In this document: one piece after another, positions 47,425 through 60,545 of the stretch
Layout of the letters: each line of letters opens with the position of its first letter
Position numbering within the stretch: position 1 is the stretch's first letter
Assembly: GCA_013397075.1 (NCBI GenBank)
Contig: VWZS01001987.1
Span: 186,664 to 250,663 of the forward strand
Length of the DNA: 64,000 nucleotides
From: Rhabdornis inornatus
Lineage: Eukaryota; Chordata; Aves; Passeriformes; Rhabdornithidae
Reading direction: 5' to 3'
Made by a program: the position numbers and the translations under genes
The notes under the pieces: generated by a model
What the model was told of the DNA's origin: nothing
Seen by the model: the letters and a program-made list of their open reading frames with translations, nothing else
Databases searched by the model: none

Positions 47425-47725
47425 ATTTTGAAAAAAATAAGTAACTTTTTCTAAGTATATTTGAGAAAAGACTTCAGTTTTTGATTTAAAAAAAAAGAAA
47501 CTAAAAGCTTTAAAAATACAATTAAAGATTTTGTGAAAATATTTAGATTTCCATTTAAATGTTTGTGGGATTATCGAAAATCAAACTATTTTACAGGGAG
47601 GAAAAAAAAAGATTTCCAGTTTTTGTCCAGAAAATTTTAACCCTAAGGAAAATTTCCATACAAATGTTTGCATTGGTCTAGAAGCAGGTTTTTTGCCCCT
47701 CTTCTCCAGAAATATTTCAAAAGAA
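47425..47725. other. Very AT-rich stretch with repeated AAATTTTC-like phrases
   Basis: Repeated phrases such as CAGTTTTTGATTT, GATTTCCATTTAAATG, GATTTCCAGTTTTTG and AAAATTTTAACC recur over about 300 bp. The arrangement resembles an old A/T-rich interspersed repeat with a TTTCAGTTTTTG theme known in reptiles and birds, but the match is too loose to name. Confidence 0.3.
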
Positions 47726-47754
47726 AACATTTCTATATGCTTCTTGACTTCCCT

Positions 47755-47815
47755 CTCACACCTGTGTAAACCAAATTCTATTCCATTGAAGTGAATGAAG
47801 TTATGCTGTTTGAAG
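47755..47815. repeat. Ancient repeat trace
   Basis: CACACCTGTGTAAACCAAAT followed by TCTATTCCATTGAAGTGAAT and GAAGTTATGC resembles the old amniote repeat in which a TGTAAA-CAAATTC phrase precedes CCATTGAAGTCAATG. Assignment is from memory. Confidence 0.4.
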
Positions 47816-50800
47816 AAAGAAAAAGTTTAAGCTTGTTGCATTTGAATAGATCGCTTTGTCTTTTAATAAGCCAGATTTGTTCTAAACAGGACACCCTAAA
47901 TCCAGAAATTCAACCACCAGCAATTCCACAGTCAGCCCTTCATCCCTGTAAAAGCTTCTCCGGATTTGACTCCATAATATTTCTTAATTTAAGAGTAAAA
48001 ACAACTGAGGCATGGAAACGGGAATGGATGTGGAGGATCACGAGCCATAAACCACTGGCCCCTCCTGAGATGTGCTCAGTGCTGAAGATCCTGGACACAA
48101 CAATGTGGAAAGTCTCCACTGCTGCAGCTGGTGATGAGCAGAGATGCAGAGAACTTCAGTCTTCTTGTCCTGCTCTCCTTGGAGTCCTGCACTCACCTTC
48201 CTACAAATATCCAGGCCTCAATCTCCCCTAACAGAGAAATGAAAATGATGGATATTACCACCAGCATTGATAATTTGGGATTTTTTTTTTTTTTTGGTAG
48301 GTAACCATGAGAAATGATTTCATAGGAATGGAGATGAAAATGTCCCGAACTATGATAAGAAATATTAAAAAATAAAAAGGCTATAGGATAATAATCTGGT
48401 CTTACCTGACAATGTCCAACATGTGCCATAGAACATATCAAATCTACTTTTCTTTTCTATGAAAGCAGAAAAATTGATTAACCTTGTATTCCTAGGAAGG
48501 GAAAAGTATACAGATTTTCTGCTTCCAACTGATGCTTTTCATTTTGCCTTAGGAAGAAAGTCCTGGGAAAGTCATCAGAGTTTCCAAAATATGCTCCCAA
48601 CCATTTTGGATACAGACATTTCCGGAAGAGCTGCCATGATTTTTGGTGGCAAAAATACCTGTCCACAAGTGTTGTAAGTGCAAGATCTGGAAGCAGGGCA
48701 GTGGTTAGTGCGGAGTCTGCTTTTTAAGTTCAGGGTCTGAAGACTTGAAAGCTGAGATTTACCCAAATTATACCCCTGAAGACGAGTTTAACGCCCACTG
48801 GTCTTCACCGCAACCATAAAACTACACAGAAACATCTTTGCCCTGGTCCTGTCTGCAGTGCAATTTGTCCTGATTTTTCCAGGAGTCCCGCCACTACTAT
48901 TACTGAGCAGCTGAGATGACAGACAAGACTTCCATCTTCAGGGCCTCTTTCAGAGAGCTCCTTCAGCTAAGTGCCCTGTGGGTTTTGCTGCCTATTAAGT
49001 GTCTCCTTTCCCCCTGCTTCCCCCCCCCTTTTTTTTTTTCATTTCACAGGAATAAAACGATGAAGGAAAATTAATTTTCATTGCAATGCGGTGAACTGTG
49101 AAAGGGACCCTTAGTTGTGGTCTGGAATGCAGACACTGCTGGCTACCTTGTCAGACCATGGCTAATCACACCACTGACAGACTGGAGCTCACCGCCCGAT
49201 CCTAACGCCTGCAAACCTGGAACACACCGGCCTGCTGAACTCCTTGGAGTGCTGCATAAGGGATGATTGCTTACAGTGGATCAGGGAAAACTCTTTTGGA
49301 GATATTTTGTCCCACTAGTCACTCTGGTGGGGTTATTCTGCCATCTTTGAAATGCTCTGTTTACTCCCTTCTCATTAATGTGTAGGTGGTAATCTTTTGG
49401 TTTGCTTTTGAAGGATAGCCTCTGGTATTTCCACAATAACAGACTGTGGAATGTTATCCATATTAACCTTGGAAGCAGTGGAAAAAGCATGTGCCTGTAT
49501 TGCCCATGGCCCTGTGTGCTCCTGGTGGTTACAGCTGAGAGCACAGGGCTGAAAGACAATTGTGGAACATGTGCTTGGAACAATTCTTCAAAACACTCTG
49601 GTCTCAGCACACTTCTACCACTTTCCTCCTTTTTGACAGCTTCCTGAAAGCAGCTAGATGGGGCTGCTCAGCCTGTTGCCACGCTCTCATTATTGTTCTT
49701 GCAAATGCCCACGCTTGCATGTGGGCAAGGTACTTGTGTGTGAAAGAGAATGCTGGGATTAGCAATGGAAATACCCTCTCCCATCTATCCTCTTTTACTC
49801 ACTTCACCACACATTCAGAAGCATCTGACCAGAAGTGGTGACCAGTCTTGTATGCAAAATAACAAGTGATTGGTCAGAAAAAAGCTGTTTTAAAAAAATA
49901 AAAGGAACGCTGGAAAGCTGAGCTGCATGAACACGAAATGCTGTTAATAATTGCAAAGAGTGGAAAACTCAACTCTGAACTAAACAGAACTCAAACTCTT
50001 TGGCTAGATAATCTGTGAGTCTGAATTGCATTTGTCTTCACTAAGTCAACTGCTTGTTCTGCTCCAGGTTGGCATTTTTATTTGAAGTAGTTAGGAAACT
50101 GATGTGGAAAACCCAAGAAACAATATCAACAGTAACACAAAGCAATTAAACTAGCCATTAATATAATCTAATGGTTCTTGATTTCAGATGTGAGGTACAT
50201 CCTCCTCCCCATATCCATACTTAGGAGCAAGGGAGGTGTAAATCATGCACTGGAAGGTTGCTCACCTGTGTGTATGGGGCTGTGATAGCCTCAGGCACTG
50301 TCTGGCCATCAGTGCTGTCTCTTAAATTGCTTAAAGACCGAAACCAATGACTACTAAAATTTACCAAGTACTCCCCCAGTGAGACCTCTCTTTGTGTCCA
50401 TTGTGTCCACCACATCTTACAGTCGTGGCTGGAAAGGCAAGTAGCCAACATCTGCCCCTTGTGCATAGGCCATACAGCCTCTTCCTCCCAGAAACCTGCA
50501 TTTGGGATACCCCATCACACAAGTATGTGGAGTGGTTACAGGAACAGGCTGTGAACCTGAGTCATTACCAAATCAGACACTGACAACCTCAAGAGATATG
50601 GACAATGAAGATTGTCGCCCTCCTGCTTGCATTGTAAATCCCAGTGAGTCCCTACAGTCTTTAGAGGAAGAACTGATAGACTGAAAAAAACCCTTTACAC
50701 TGACTCTGGAGCACCCCAATACCTGCTCTGGAAATACACACCTCCTATGACAAAAGCCTCCTCTCCTCAGTGGGAGTGTTGGCCTCACTACCCAATGAAC

Positions 50801-52584
50801 TCAGGAGGCTGTGGCATTATTTATTCTTCCAGCCCTTGTGATTTCTCCCTGAGAAAGCAAAATTAATCATGCCAGGTTTGAGATTCCCCAGAGAAATGGC
50901 TATATTTGGTGCACATGACTTTAAACTCGTCCCTTCCACCCTTTGGTGATTAATGGCCTGTGATCCTCCATGATTCATGACATCCAGAAGACATTATTTT
51001 CTGGGATGTAAGAGTTGGACAGCATGTTTTCCTCATCAGTTACTGACTGTGATTGTAAGTGCCTCATCTACCTTATCTGGGATGTTGGTTGTCAAAGAGG
51101 GAAGTGGGTAGATGGGGGAGAGGATCAAGGAGAAAGCCTGCTCCAGCACTGACTTGCTCCTCACTCAGGCATGACACTTAGAGCTTCTCTCAACCTCTAT
51201 AAGCCAAGTTTTTTCTCTTCCTGGTCTAGCCTGAGCCTTTCCTTGTCCTCAGACTCCCTGAGACCCTTGAGAGGATGGTGTGGAAAATGAAAACCTTTCC
51301 GTGACAATTTTTAACTTGACATTGATCCTACACACACCTGTCCATAGAGCTGGCCGTGCCAGATATCTCCAACAGCTGGGTTCACACCTTGCCATGCAGA
51401 GCACATTTAGGTTGAATTACTACACTTAAACAAATTTTCATTTCCATGCACTTGATATACCTTTTTTCCTCCTTTCCTCTCCCCCCATTGGCAACTTAAG
51501 GAGCCATTTTTCTTCCTGACGCCACCTTGGCACTCTCTCTACCAGCATGTGAAAACAGCTGAAGCTGTACATATGGAGACCTCATCCTCAGTTGCCTAAT
51601 GGATTCAGAAGACATCCTGAATATTCATCATTTCTCTTTTTATGAGCACCTTGGCAATTGCCTCTGAAGTTAAAGACTGTTGTAAATTAAGGAATGGCAC
51701 TTGGTGAATACCAATTTATCCGTATTTCAAGACTTCCCTCATCCCCACCTCCCCTCCACACAATATTGAAGTTCCTATAGTCTTTGTGAATACAGGGCAT
51801 TGTTTCTGTGCTGCTGAGGCAGAATTGTTTGTGCATCCCTGAAGACTGTGAAATGTCTGCTCTGGGGCTGCTCATTTAAACTCTGTGCACTTACTGTACC
51901 CTCTCCGGAACTCCCTTCCTGGAGAAGCCAGCAATGACCTCCTCAGAAGTAATGTTAAACACATGCTGAGGAAGCTTGGCTCCTAGACAGGCCCTTTTAA
52001 TTATTAGTTGTAAATTAGCAAATAATTTTTTTTCAGTTTGATATCGCTGTCGGCTTTGCTATGTGTGGGATCCTCCAGGTACTCAGTCCCCATGTGTTGC
52101 CTGAAATATATATTGGCAGACTTATCTAGTAATGTCAGTATTTGGTGCTTTTTAATTGTGTGTGATTTTTCCACATACAAAAACTTCACCCCTTCACAGT
52201 AAGGACAGTGCAGAAATTAAAGCAGAGGGTTAGTTATAGTTGATAGTTACTGAGTGTTTTTTGAACTTGTGTCAAATTCATGGGGAAAATCTCTGCTGCA
52301 GAGAGCACCTTGCTCACTGGAGAGCAGAAGGAGAGAAGGAGTAGCTTGGTCCAAAGTTTACATATGGGACACAAAAATGTAGAGGATTCTGTCCTGCAAG
52401 ATGCTCAGCACTCTCTCCCTGGCCTTCCCAAATTAAGTGGATTTGATGTCTCCAGTGAAACTAAGTGGGACACACTGACCTGAAATTATACAGAAATCCT
52501 GTGGCAAATGGAAGAGTCAAGTCTGGATTTCTTAGGTCTCATTGTAGTCTTATCTCCATCTTGTATGTGGATATCAGTGTATAA
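47816..52584. other. Gene-desert interval, no gene seen
   Basis: CpG-poor sequence. Homopolymers: a 15-T run near 48,282 and a C-run passing into a T-run at 49,018-49,040. The open frames at 50,392-50,684 and elsewhere are short and unrecognised. No RNA gene seen. Confidence 0.4.
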
Positions 52585-52702
52585 CAATGGAAAGGGCCCT
52601 GAGCAGCCTGGGCTAGTGGAAGGCATCTCTGCCCAGGGTTGGGGGTTTGGACATAGATGATCTTTAAAGTCCCTTCCAACCCAAACCATTCTATGATCCT
52701 AT
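52585..52702 (+). mobile_element. CR1-type LINE 3' end
   Basis: Sense orientation: CCTGAGCAGCCTGGGCTAG, GGAAGGCATCTCTGCCCAGG, GGGGTTTGGACATAGATGAT, CTTTAAAGTCCCTTCCAACC and CCATTCTATGATCC. This is the standard avian CR1 3'-end order, somewhat diverged and truncated at the 5' end. No coding sequence remains. Confidence 0.93.
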
Positions 52703-54421
52703 TATATATTTATATGGTTTTTATTCATTCCTGGGCCTTGCTAAGACTTTCATAAATGCAAAGAGTGTTGCTGACACTCATAATTTTACTGGGGATGTTT
52801 GCCATTTTTTTCCCAAGGCTCCAGTTTCTGGAACCACATTTATATGACAAACTCAGCTGTCCAGGAATATAAATGGTTTCTAATCCTCGTTCTTGAAACA
52901 GAAAGCTTGGAAAGACAACAAGGAATGCTAGAAACCCAGAGAGAAAATGAAAACAGCTATAATATATTTCCATTTATAACAATCTCACTATTTCTAAGTC
53001 AAGATTTTGTACTTTTTAATTATGGTGTGGAAAAAGCTGGTTCTTGCCTTTGCAATGTTCATGTCATAAGTAGTGTCTGGGGGGCATGGAGGCTCAGGAG
53101 AAGGTGATCTGAGGGGGGTGATGGATCCCATGGGAGGCCAGCAGGTTTTCTGACCTGCCAGGGGTCTGCTGTGGAGGTGCCTGGCCATGAAGGAGGCAGG
53201 CAGAGCCCCAGGGCCACCACAGGAAGATGTGGCATGGAAGGGGTAAATGTCAATGGACAAGGCAGGAGTCCCCTTTCACGCCTTAAACCAGGGTAATTCT
53301 CCCAAATTGTTCTCCAGGACCCTGGAGCTTTGTGTGAAGGTGCCACATGGGACTTATTTGCATTTCTCCTCCTTTTGCTGTGTTTGGAAGGAGCCTGGGC
53401 TGCAGTGAGGGAAGTGCAGGCGGCTGGACAGATGCTGTAGCATTGGCACCAGCTGATTGTGATAGGAGGATGGCTCCACAATGATCACTTTTGGGGAATA
53501 TTCAATCTTCACACTTTTCCAGAGAGAAGGAGAGGGGGGGAGCCAATGCAGGAAGCCAGGCAGTGTTTCAAGGACATCAGCATGGTTGCAGATGCTAAGA
53601 AGAGCAAGGACAGAGGCTTCTTGAAGGGCTAGAGAGGACTTTGTTTGATACAGTCAGCACATCTGGAGATACATCACAGTCCAAAATACAAGTGCAGGTG
53701 TGAAAGTATCCCCCAGACGTCTCTGCAAGCAGGGCAGGAAGGTGGCAAATCTAGATCCTTGCACTGTTGGTTTTTACTGCCTCCATGGGCAAGTACAGCT
53801 GTGATCTCCTCAGATTCCTGCTGAAATCACTGCTGGTCTGACCAGACCCTCAGGGAACATTGCAGACATGGGAGACCACAAACCAGCTGCTCTCAGAGGG
53901 AGTGAGCTTGATGCATAGGGTGGTCCAGGGACCCAACCTGTGAGACCTGGGATGTGGGATGCAAAATTAGCCCCTGGATTCTGGAGCCCATTCACAAGGC
54001 ATGGAGCCTTTATTTTAAATTTCAGTCATCTCTCAGCTGTCTGGGACATCATCAGAAGTCTCCTCTTCTTGAGTTGCATTAAGAGCTGTCCATTAATAGC
54101 TTAGCCAATCTCCGTGAGTCTAGACCAAAAAGAAAAAAAGAAAGACAATAATTTTGTTTAAAAGTGCTGTTTTAGATACATGTGTATGAAAACATGTATG
54201 CACACACACACAATGTAGCCAGCCACAGGACTAGTGGAAAGGTATAGAAAAAAAAGATATTGAAGGATTGTTGTAATTTTCCATTTACTTTTTGCATAAA
54301 ATAGAAAAAAAATTACCAGCTATAGTATGTAATTATTCTCTGATTGGGATCTCTGATCTGGATCACAGTCCCAGTAATTAGATCTTTCTTCTGTTTAGGT
54401 GTTTTGTGGTTTTTTGGTTGC
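52703..54421. other. Gene-desert interval, no gene seen
   Basis: Mixed sequence. GC rises near 53,080-53,480, where a 140-residue minus-strand frame (53,059-53,481) overlaps others and encodes nothing recognisable. A short ACAC tract lies at 54,200-54,210. Confidence 0.4.
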
Positions 54422-54478
54422 TTTTTTTGTTTTGTTTTGTTTTGTTTTGTTTTGTTTTGTTTTGTTTTTGTTTTTTTA
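54422..54478. repeat. (TTTTG)n microsatellite
   Basis: About eight TTTTG units, flanked by longer T-runs on both sides. On the minus strand it reads AACAA/CAAAA and produces a Lys-Thr-Lys-Gln-Asn peptide artefact. Likely length-variable. Confidence 0.95.
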
Positions 54479-57400
54479 AAAATATGCATAAGAAAGACAC
54501 TGATAACAGGCTCAGCTCTGAGGCTTCCAGGACTGTGGTTGGCTAGGAAGAGTGCTTTGCCTTCAGGTGGAATATTTCTGCTTTTATTGCTGAAGGGGCT
54601 CTGAAATGCCTCCTCAAACACAGAAGAGGTGAAATGACTGTGGTAGGAGGTAGATGACTGCTCACTTGTACGGAACATTGCCTGTGGATCAAGCTGTAGG
54701 AGAGTAGGTGAAGCTGGGGTGATGAAAAGCAGGATTTATTATGGATACAGCTAAAACTTTGTGTGAGTCTTTGTCACACTTGCAGCAATTAATCTCCACA
54801 GTGATGAGAGACAGCAAATATGGTTCTTCAATGAGAGATGGGATTTGATTGGATAAACAGGAGAGAGAGATTGATGCAACAAGTTTTAACTGGTATCTCC
54901 CTGGGTGCTTCCAGAGGGAAGGGAAAAAGAAAAGAAGAAAGAAAGAAAACTGATGAGATCAGTCTTAACAAGGCAGCATTAGAGAAGTCCTTTGCATGGG
55001 CACAAGTGAACAACAAATTTGTTCACATTTGATACATGATGATGACTCATGAAAGGGAAGCAGTCAATATAATCTGAACTGAAAAAGTTGGATGGGTTCA
55101 GATTTCGTGCATGTGTGTTTATTCTTCCTCTCTCAACATGCTCCTTTATAGCTGAATTTAAAGTTCAATAATTATATTCCAATGCTGTAAGCACTTGATA
55201 AGCCTTTGCATTGCTGTGTATTTTTCATCTCTGGATCACAAAAAGCTGTCCAGGCACTAAATCAACTTTGCATAGGATGTGAAGCTGGCCAGTTTCACAG
55301 TCCTGCCTAGGGGAAATGAAGTACAAAAATTCTAGAGCTGATGAAAGCTTTTCTAAAGAAAGTGGCTAGCTGAAGATTCCAGGCAAGAATTGGCCAACTC
55401 CCAAATGGCACCTAAAATTTTTCTCTAGAATTTACTTTTTTTTCATGTCAAATCTTGATCTTTCTTGAGGGTGCACATAGAAAGATAAATGAGACATGAG
55501 AGAAATCATCAGGTACTTTCTAGTCCAGAGTGTTAGTTCTTTTTCTGAATGACTCAAAGACAAACTCTAAAGTAAAAGCCAATACTTCTGCTTAATCTTC
55601 TCTGTGGATGGTTCACCAGACCATATCTTCTACCTTCATTCATTAGCGCTCATGGTACATCGTCGCAGTTGGAAACTGGTTTGTCTGTGGCTTGTATTTT
55701 TTCCTATGACAAAGTTGAGGGGAAAAGGTTTCTTTCTTTCTTTCCCATTACAGAAACCTCCGTCCCTTCTATTGGAAAAAATCTGTGCCTGACTTTAAAT
55801 CAGCTAGGCCAATCTTTGAAGATATATATGTGAACATATGTATGTGACTGCTCCCAAAACAGAAATTGCCACTGTCACCAAAAAAAGATACAAAATTATT
55901 ACTTCCTGAAGTGAAAGGCTCTCTTAAGTCTGTATTCATCATGCTAACTGATCATTGTAAGATATACATTATGTTCTTTATACCATGGAAGTTTAGGGGA
56001 ATATTTACAATTGGAAATAGTTGTTTAAAAGGTTATGTCTGGACAATGCAGAGAAATGCAGCAAAGCTCTTAGAAGAGCTTTAATTTGCTATCAAAAACC
56101 AATTTATTCAATGTCTCCTTCCAGAAGAATATATTGTTAGTTCAGCTGCAACTTCTTAACTTCATCATATTTTATATATTTTGGCCATCATGCATTGCCA
56201 CAAAGTATATTATACAGTGTGATTTAAAATGTGTTCTGATTAAGTACACAGAAATGATCTTATTCACCATCCAAGGAATGAGAGGGACATCATAAGTACC
56301 CACTGTGAAGGTGTAGATATATTTAGATCATCTGTTAGCTAAACCTCTTAATCCTATGCCTTGATTATGTTATACCTTTATTTATATTCTAAGGTATTGT
56401 TTCAGTTGTAGACATGAAGAGCAGACAACGTCTTTCATCTCCTCTGCTCCCATCACACAACCATTGGAAAGAAAAATACAGGAAATGTGTCTTCACGGGA
56501 AATGAAAATGGGAGAAAAAAGAAAGGCTAAAAAACCATCAAGAGAAATTGATCAGCCGAAAGATGGAGTGAAAGACCTAGAGAGTGCAAGAAGGGAGTGC
56601 TGGGTGTATGCTGTTATTTTTATCGCTACAATGGTACTTATCCAGGACCTAAAATTTCGTTGCATCTTAAAAAGATTATGGGTAATTTAGTAAACGTAGA
56701 GAGAAGGACAATATAGACTTTTGGAGGCTTCTCTAAAGGGAGGGATCATAAGGTCTTGCTCTTTTCAGCTCAGAAAAGAAATGGCAGAGCTGGAATCCGG
56801 CAGACCCCTGAGAAATGCTGAAGCTGACAGAGAACATGAAGGAATGATTAGCTGCAATGTGCTCATACAGGCACCAGTGACAATGTGAGGCAGCAGTTCC
56901 AAAGGCAATGGAAGGATTCCTGGCTGCTGGCCCTCACAGAGACCAAAAGTACTAATGAGCTCTGCAAGGGATGAGACAAATTAATTGAGAATAGGTCAAC
57001 CAGTGACTCTTCAAAGTGGTTGCCTGTGTGTGACTGCTACCTCAGGAAATCCCAAACCATTGCTTCTCGGAAACTGGCCCAGTGTAATGGGGATGAATCA
57101 CCCCGTGATATGTGCCCTAGCCTTGTGCTTTCTCTAAACATCTGTTCCTGGGTCATGTAAGAAGTAGGACACTTAGTCACATACACAGAGACTGAACTCA
57201 CCGTGATGCACTCAAAGTTCTGAGCCCTGTGTCCTGTATTGACCAGTTTCTGTAAGTGATGTTACCACAGAAATCTCTTCCCTTCACAAGGAGCCTGTGC
57301 CTTTGAAACCTTGAAGATAGACTTGTACGACGAGCACTTCCTTCAGCGAAACTATTGATGGGAAAAATATTAAGAAAAATGAAGCAAGCAGGGACTTGGC

Positions 57401-60391
57401 CCTAGTGAGACAGGCAGAATTATGCTTACACTCAAAATGCAATTATTAATATTTTAGCAAATGTGACAAAGGACATCTCAGTGCCTCTGCCAAATTTTTA
57501 AAATACAGAGGAAGTAACCCCTTCTTCCCTGGAAATCTCCAATATCTAAACCAGCAACCAAGACTTTTATTTACAGAGAAGAGAAAAGATTCTTTGGGAA
57601 AATCCTCAAAATATTTTTTCAAATGAACCCTAGGCCTTACATTGCATGTCAGCCATGTTAATGCAGATGTTTCCAATTTGAAAATGAAGAGTGAGTTTTG
57701 TCTGAAGGCTATGTCTGTGGAGAGCTAGCTCTCCCTAAAGGAATGGGCCTCAGTTTTGCAGATAGAAAGAAGAATCCAGGAGAGTTAAGATTAAGAAGAG
57801 ATCAGTGCTTAGGTTCTGATAATGAGAAAGGAATTAGATGAGGTTAGAATATTCGGAACAGACATTACAAAGAGGACAAAAGAAGAATGCAAAAATATAA
57901 TCCTTGCTGTTAGAAGCCTGTTAGATGAGAAGAGTAGCTAAATTAGACACTGTAAGATGGCAAAAGTGGAATCCAAAATCCTGAAATCATGAACAAGGAC
58001 GAGAATTAATTGTCTCAGAAGAAGGACCCTGGTGTTCAACACCTAGACACAATATGGGCTCCCTCATAGCTCAAGCAGAGGTGTCTCTATTGACTCTGCC
58101 CTCATGTAAGAATGTGGGAAAGGGGAATATTCCTGAAGTTATTGTGTATAAGCCACCACTACAGTGGTATGGGGCACTGTTGAAGGGGACAAACCAAAAA
58201 CTCTGCACATCTGCATCAGTCCCAAGAGATCACGGAGAGCCACACAAGCTAGAGCTTTCTCCATGGAGTTATAAGGAGCACAGCCAGCCCAGGACAGGAC
58301 AGTGCATTCCTGAGCAAGAGCTGCCCCTCCAGCTATCCAAAGGTTGTACTCTGGGTCATATGGGAAAATGGATACTGTCCTGTGGCTGCTGGGATCAATA
58401 ACGTGGTTTCCTATTCGAAAAGAAGATCATGAACTTCACATAAATTAAGTATTCACAATAAGAAAGGAAAGAAAATTAGTTTTTCCTCTCCAGCTGAAAA
58501 ATGCACTCATTTCTTTCCTGCTCTAGGCCTTCCAGCTTTCTAACCTGATGAGTTATGGACAGTCATTCTTTCCAGCGTTGGCTAAATTCTTTTCTAATTA
58601 TACATGTTCTGAATAGCACGAGGCAGACCTGCTGGTAGAACATTTGGTGCGGAGAGCGTAATAAATTCCACAGAGAGCTTGACGTGCCTCACCATAGATG
58701 CAATATTCATTTTCATCACCACAGAAGAGATGAGATGCTGAGCCAGAGTTTTAAAAAACGTTGTGCTCCTTTACTAGGATGTGTGGGTGGGATTAACTTT
58801 GTTTGTTCAGTTAAAAGGCTGTGTTGTAAGACAACTTCAGTCGAATTAATATCTAGGCATTTGTAAAGCAGATTTTACAAACACAAAAGCACAGAAGACG
58901 CAAATAAAATCAGATCTATAAGATACATAACCATCACGATTTTAACACTGTTTTGGGATAAAACTGAAAATAACACATAAAAGCATAAACTATGGAAAGA
59001 AATTTTAGCACATGATCTTGTACTCAAAGATCTTCTCTCTGGAAATTAGGTTGTAAAGTGCTTACAATAAAAAGTAGCTCTGAGAAAAGTGGGGGTTTCT
59101 TGTCAGGGAATGATTTATAGAACAAATATATTCAGATTTCAAGTAAAAACATTTCATTTTTTTCAAACACCAGGCCTGCAAATCCATCTTGGGACCTCCA
59201 GGCAGATTCTTTTCTTGCTTCTCATGGATAGTAATAAAATTTCTAGAGACCACCTGTGGAAAAGGCCCTACATGTGTACTGACTTTGTAAACTGGGTATT
59301 TGGATTTTACAAAAAGATGAAGAACATATGAACAGAAGTGGGAATTTCCCTTCTTTTTATAGATTATCATATCCCAACTAATGAGATGATAGTAGAATAT
59401 TTAGAGAACAACTCACAAAAGATCAGCAGAAGAAGGGAGAAGGAGGTGCTGTGCTTAGTGCATTAGGACAGGTTACCTGGTAAATGTACAGCAGGATGTT
59501 GGTTTTTAAGGAAGACCTCCTTTCAAGGAGGGGGAAGAATTTCAGCCTTTCCTTTCTGTCCATTGCTGCTGTTTCCATGTATCATGACGTGCTCTGGGGA
59601 ATTTGGAGACTTGGAAGACACAATTTACTTTAGTGAACTGTGGTCCATATGACTGTGATTCATAGGACTCTGCTTTGTGTTGGATGCATCTCTGCATTTT
59701 TGGCATGGTCCTGTGGCCAGGGATGCCAGCAGTTTCCTTTCATGGCTGCTATCATCACGGAGGCAGCAGCCACATTTCATTCTCTCACAGAGATGTTACT
59801 TTTGTTCCCTCTTGCTTTGTTGTTTCCCATTATACATAATACGAGTCATTCAGAGTCAGTGTAAATGTTTGTTCAGAATAGGGGATGGAAAAATGTAAGA
59901 ATAATTCTGGTAATGGAAGTAGAACATAAACAAAGAGCTTAGAGAAAGTGGAGGAGCAGTGGGGAGGTTTCCTGTTTAAAAAAGGAAAATGGAAAAGTTA
60001 AAATGGCTACTTATGGAAATGTAGAATAAACCTTCCACAGCTTAATGTAAAAGTAAGAATTTGGATCTGCTCAGAGGTCCACAAGGTATTTTAACAGACA
60101 GTGGCAAAAAGGATAATCTTTCTTCTACTGGAAAAATTACTTGTTTAGTACTTAAAGACACAGGATTTTCATACTCATGAAGTAGAGTGTAAGCACTTGA
60201 CAGCACAGTGGAGACATGGAGGTGTGTGCAGATTCCACTACTCCTGACGGTGCTGGAGTGGAGAAGGAAGATCATCACATTTCTTTTAGTCCTTGCCATT
60301 ACTGCTGGAAAGGAACTTCTCAGACACGGGCATGAGGGATATCAATGACAGAATTCCAACCATGGATCCTCCCTTCTTTCTCTGTGAGATC
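54479..60391. other. Gene-desert interval, no gene seen
   Basis: Low-GC, CpG-poor sequence with short frames only. Purine-rich stretches occur near 54,910-54,950 and 57,770-57,900. No exon, RNA gene or definite transposon recognised. Confidence 0.4.
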
Positions 60392-60545
60392 TTTGGATCA
60401 TAGAGCAGTTGAATGGTTTGGGTGGGAAGGGACCTTAAAGATCATCCAGTTCTAAACCCTTGCCATGGGCAGGGGCACCTCCCACTTGACCAGTTTGCCC
60501 TATCCAACCTGGCCTTGAACAGTTCTAGGGAAGCAGCATCCAAGA
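60392..60545 (-). mobile_element. CR1-type LINE 3' fragment
   Basis: The + strand reads as the reverse complement of a CR1 3' end: GGATCATAGAGCAG, TTGAATGGTTTGGGTGGGAA, GGGACCTTAAAGATCATCCA, TTGCCATGGGCAGGGGCACC, TCCCACTTGACCAG and ACCTGGCCTTGAACAG. The order and close agreement with the avian CR1 pattern make this the clearest antisense copy in the window. It is severely truncated and non-coding. Confidence 0.95.

Noticed and set aside
50392..50684. Adjacent short frames considered as a retroviral gag remnant
   Set aside because: No major-homology, zinc-knuckle or protease motif could be seen in any frame.
53059..53481. 140-residue minus-strand frame in a locally GC-rich patch
   Set aside because: Pro/Ser-rich, overlaps another minus-strand frame in a different register, no domain and no conservation evidence available.
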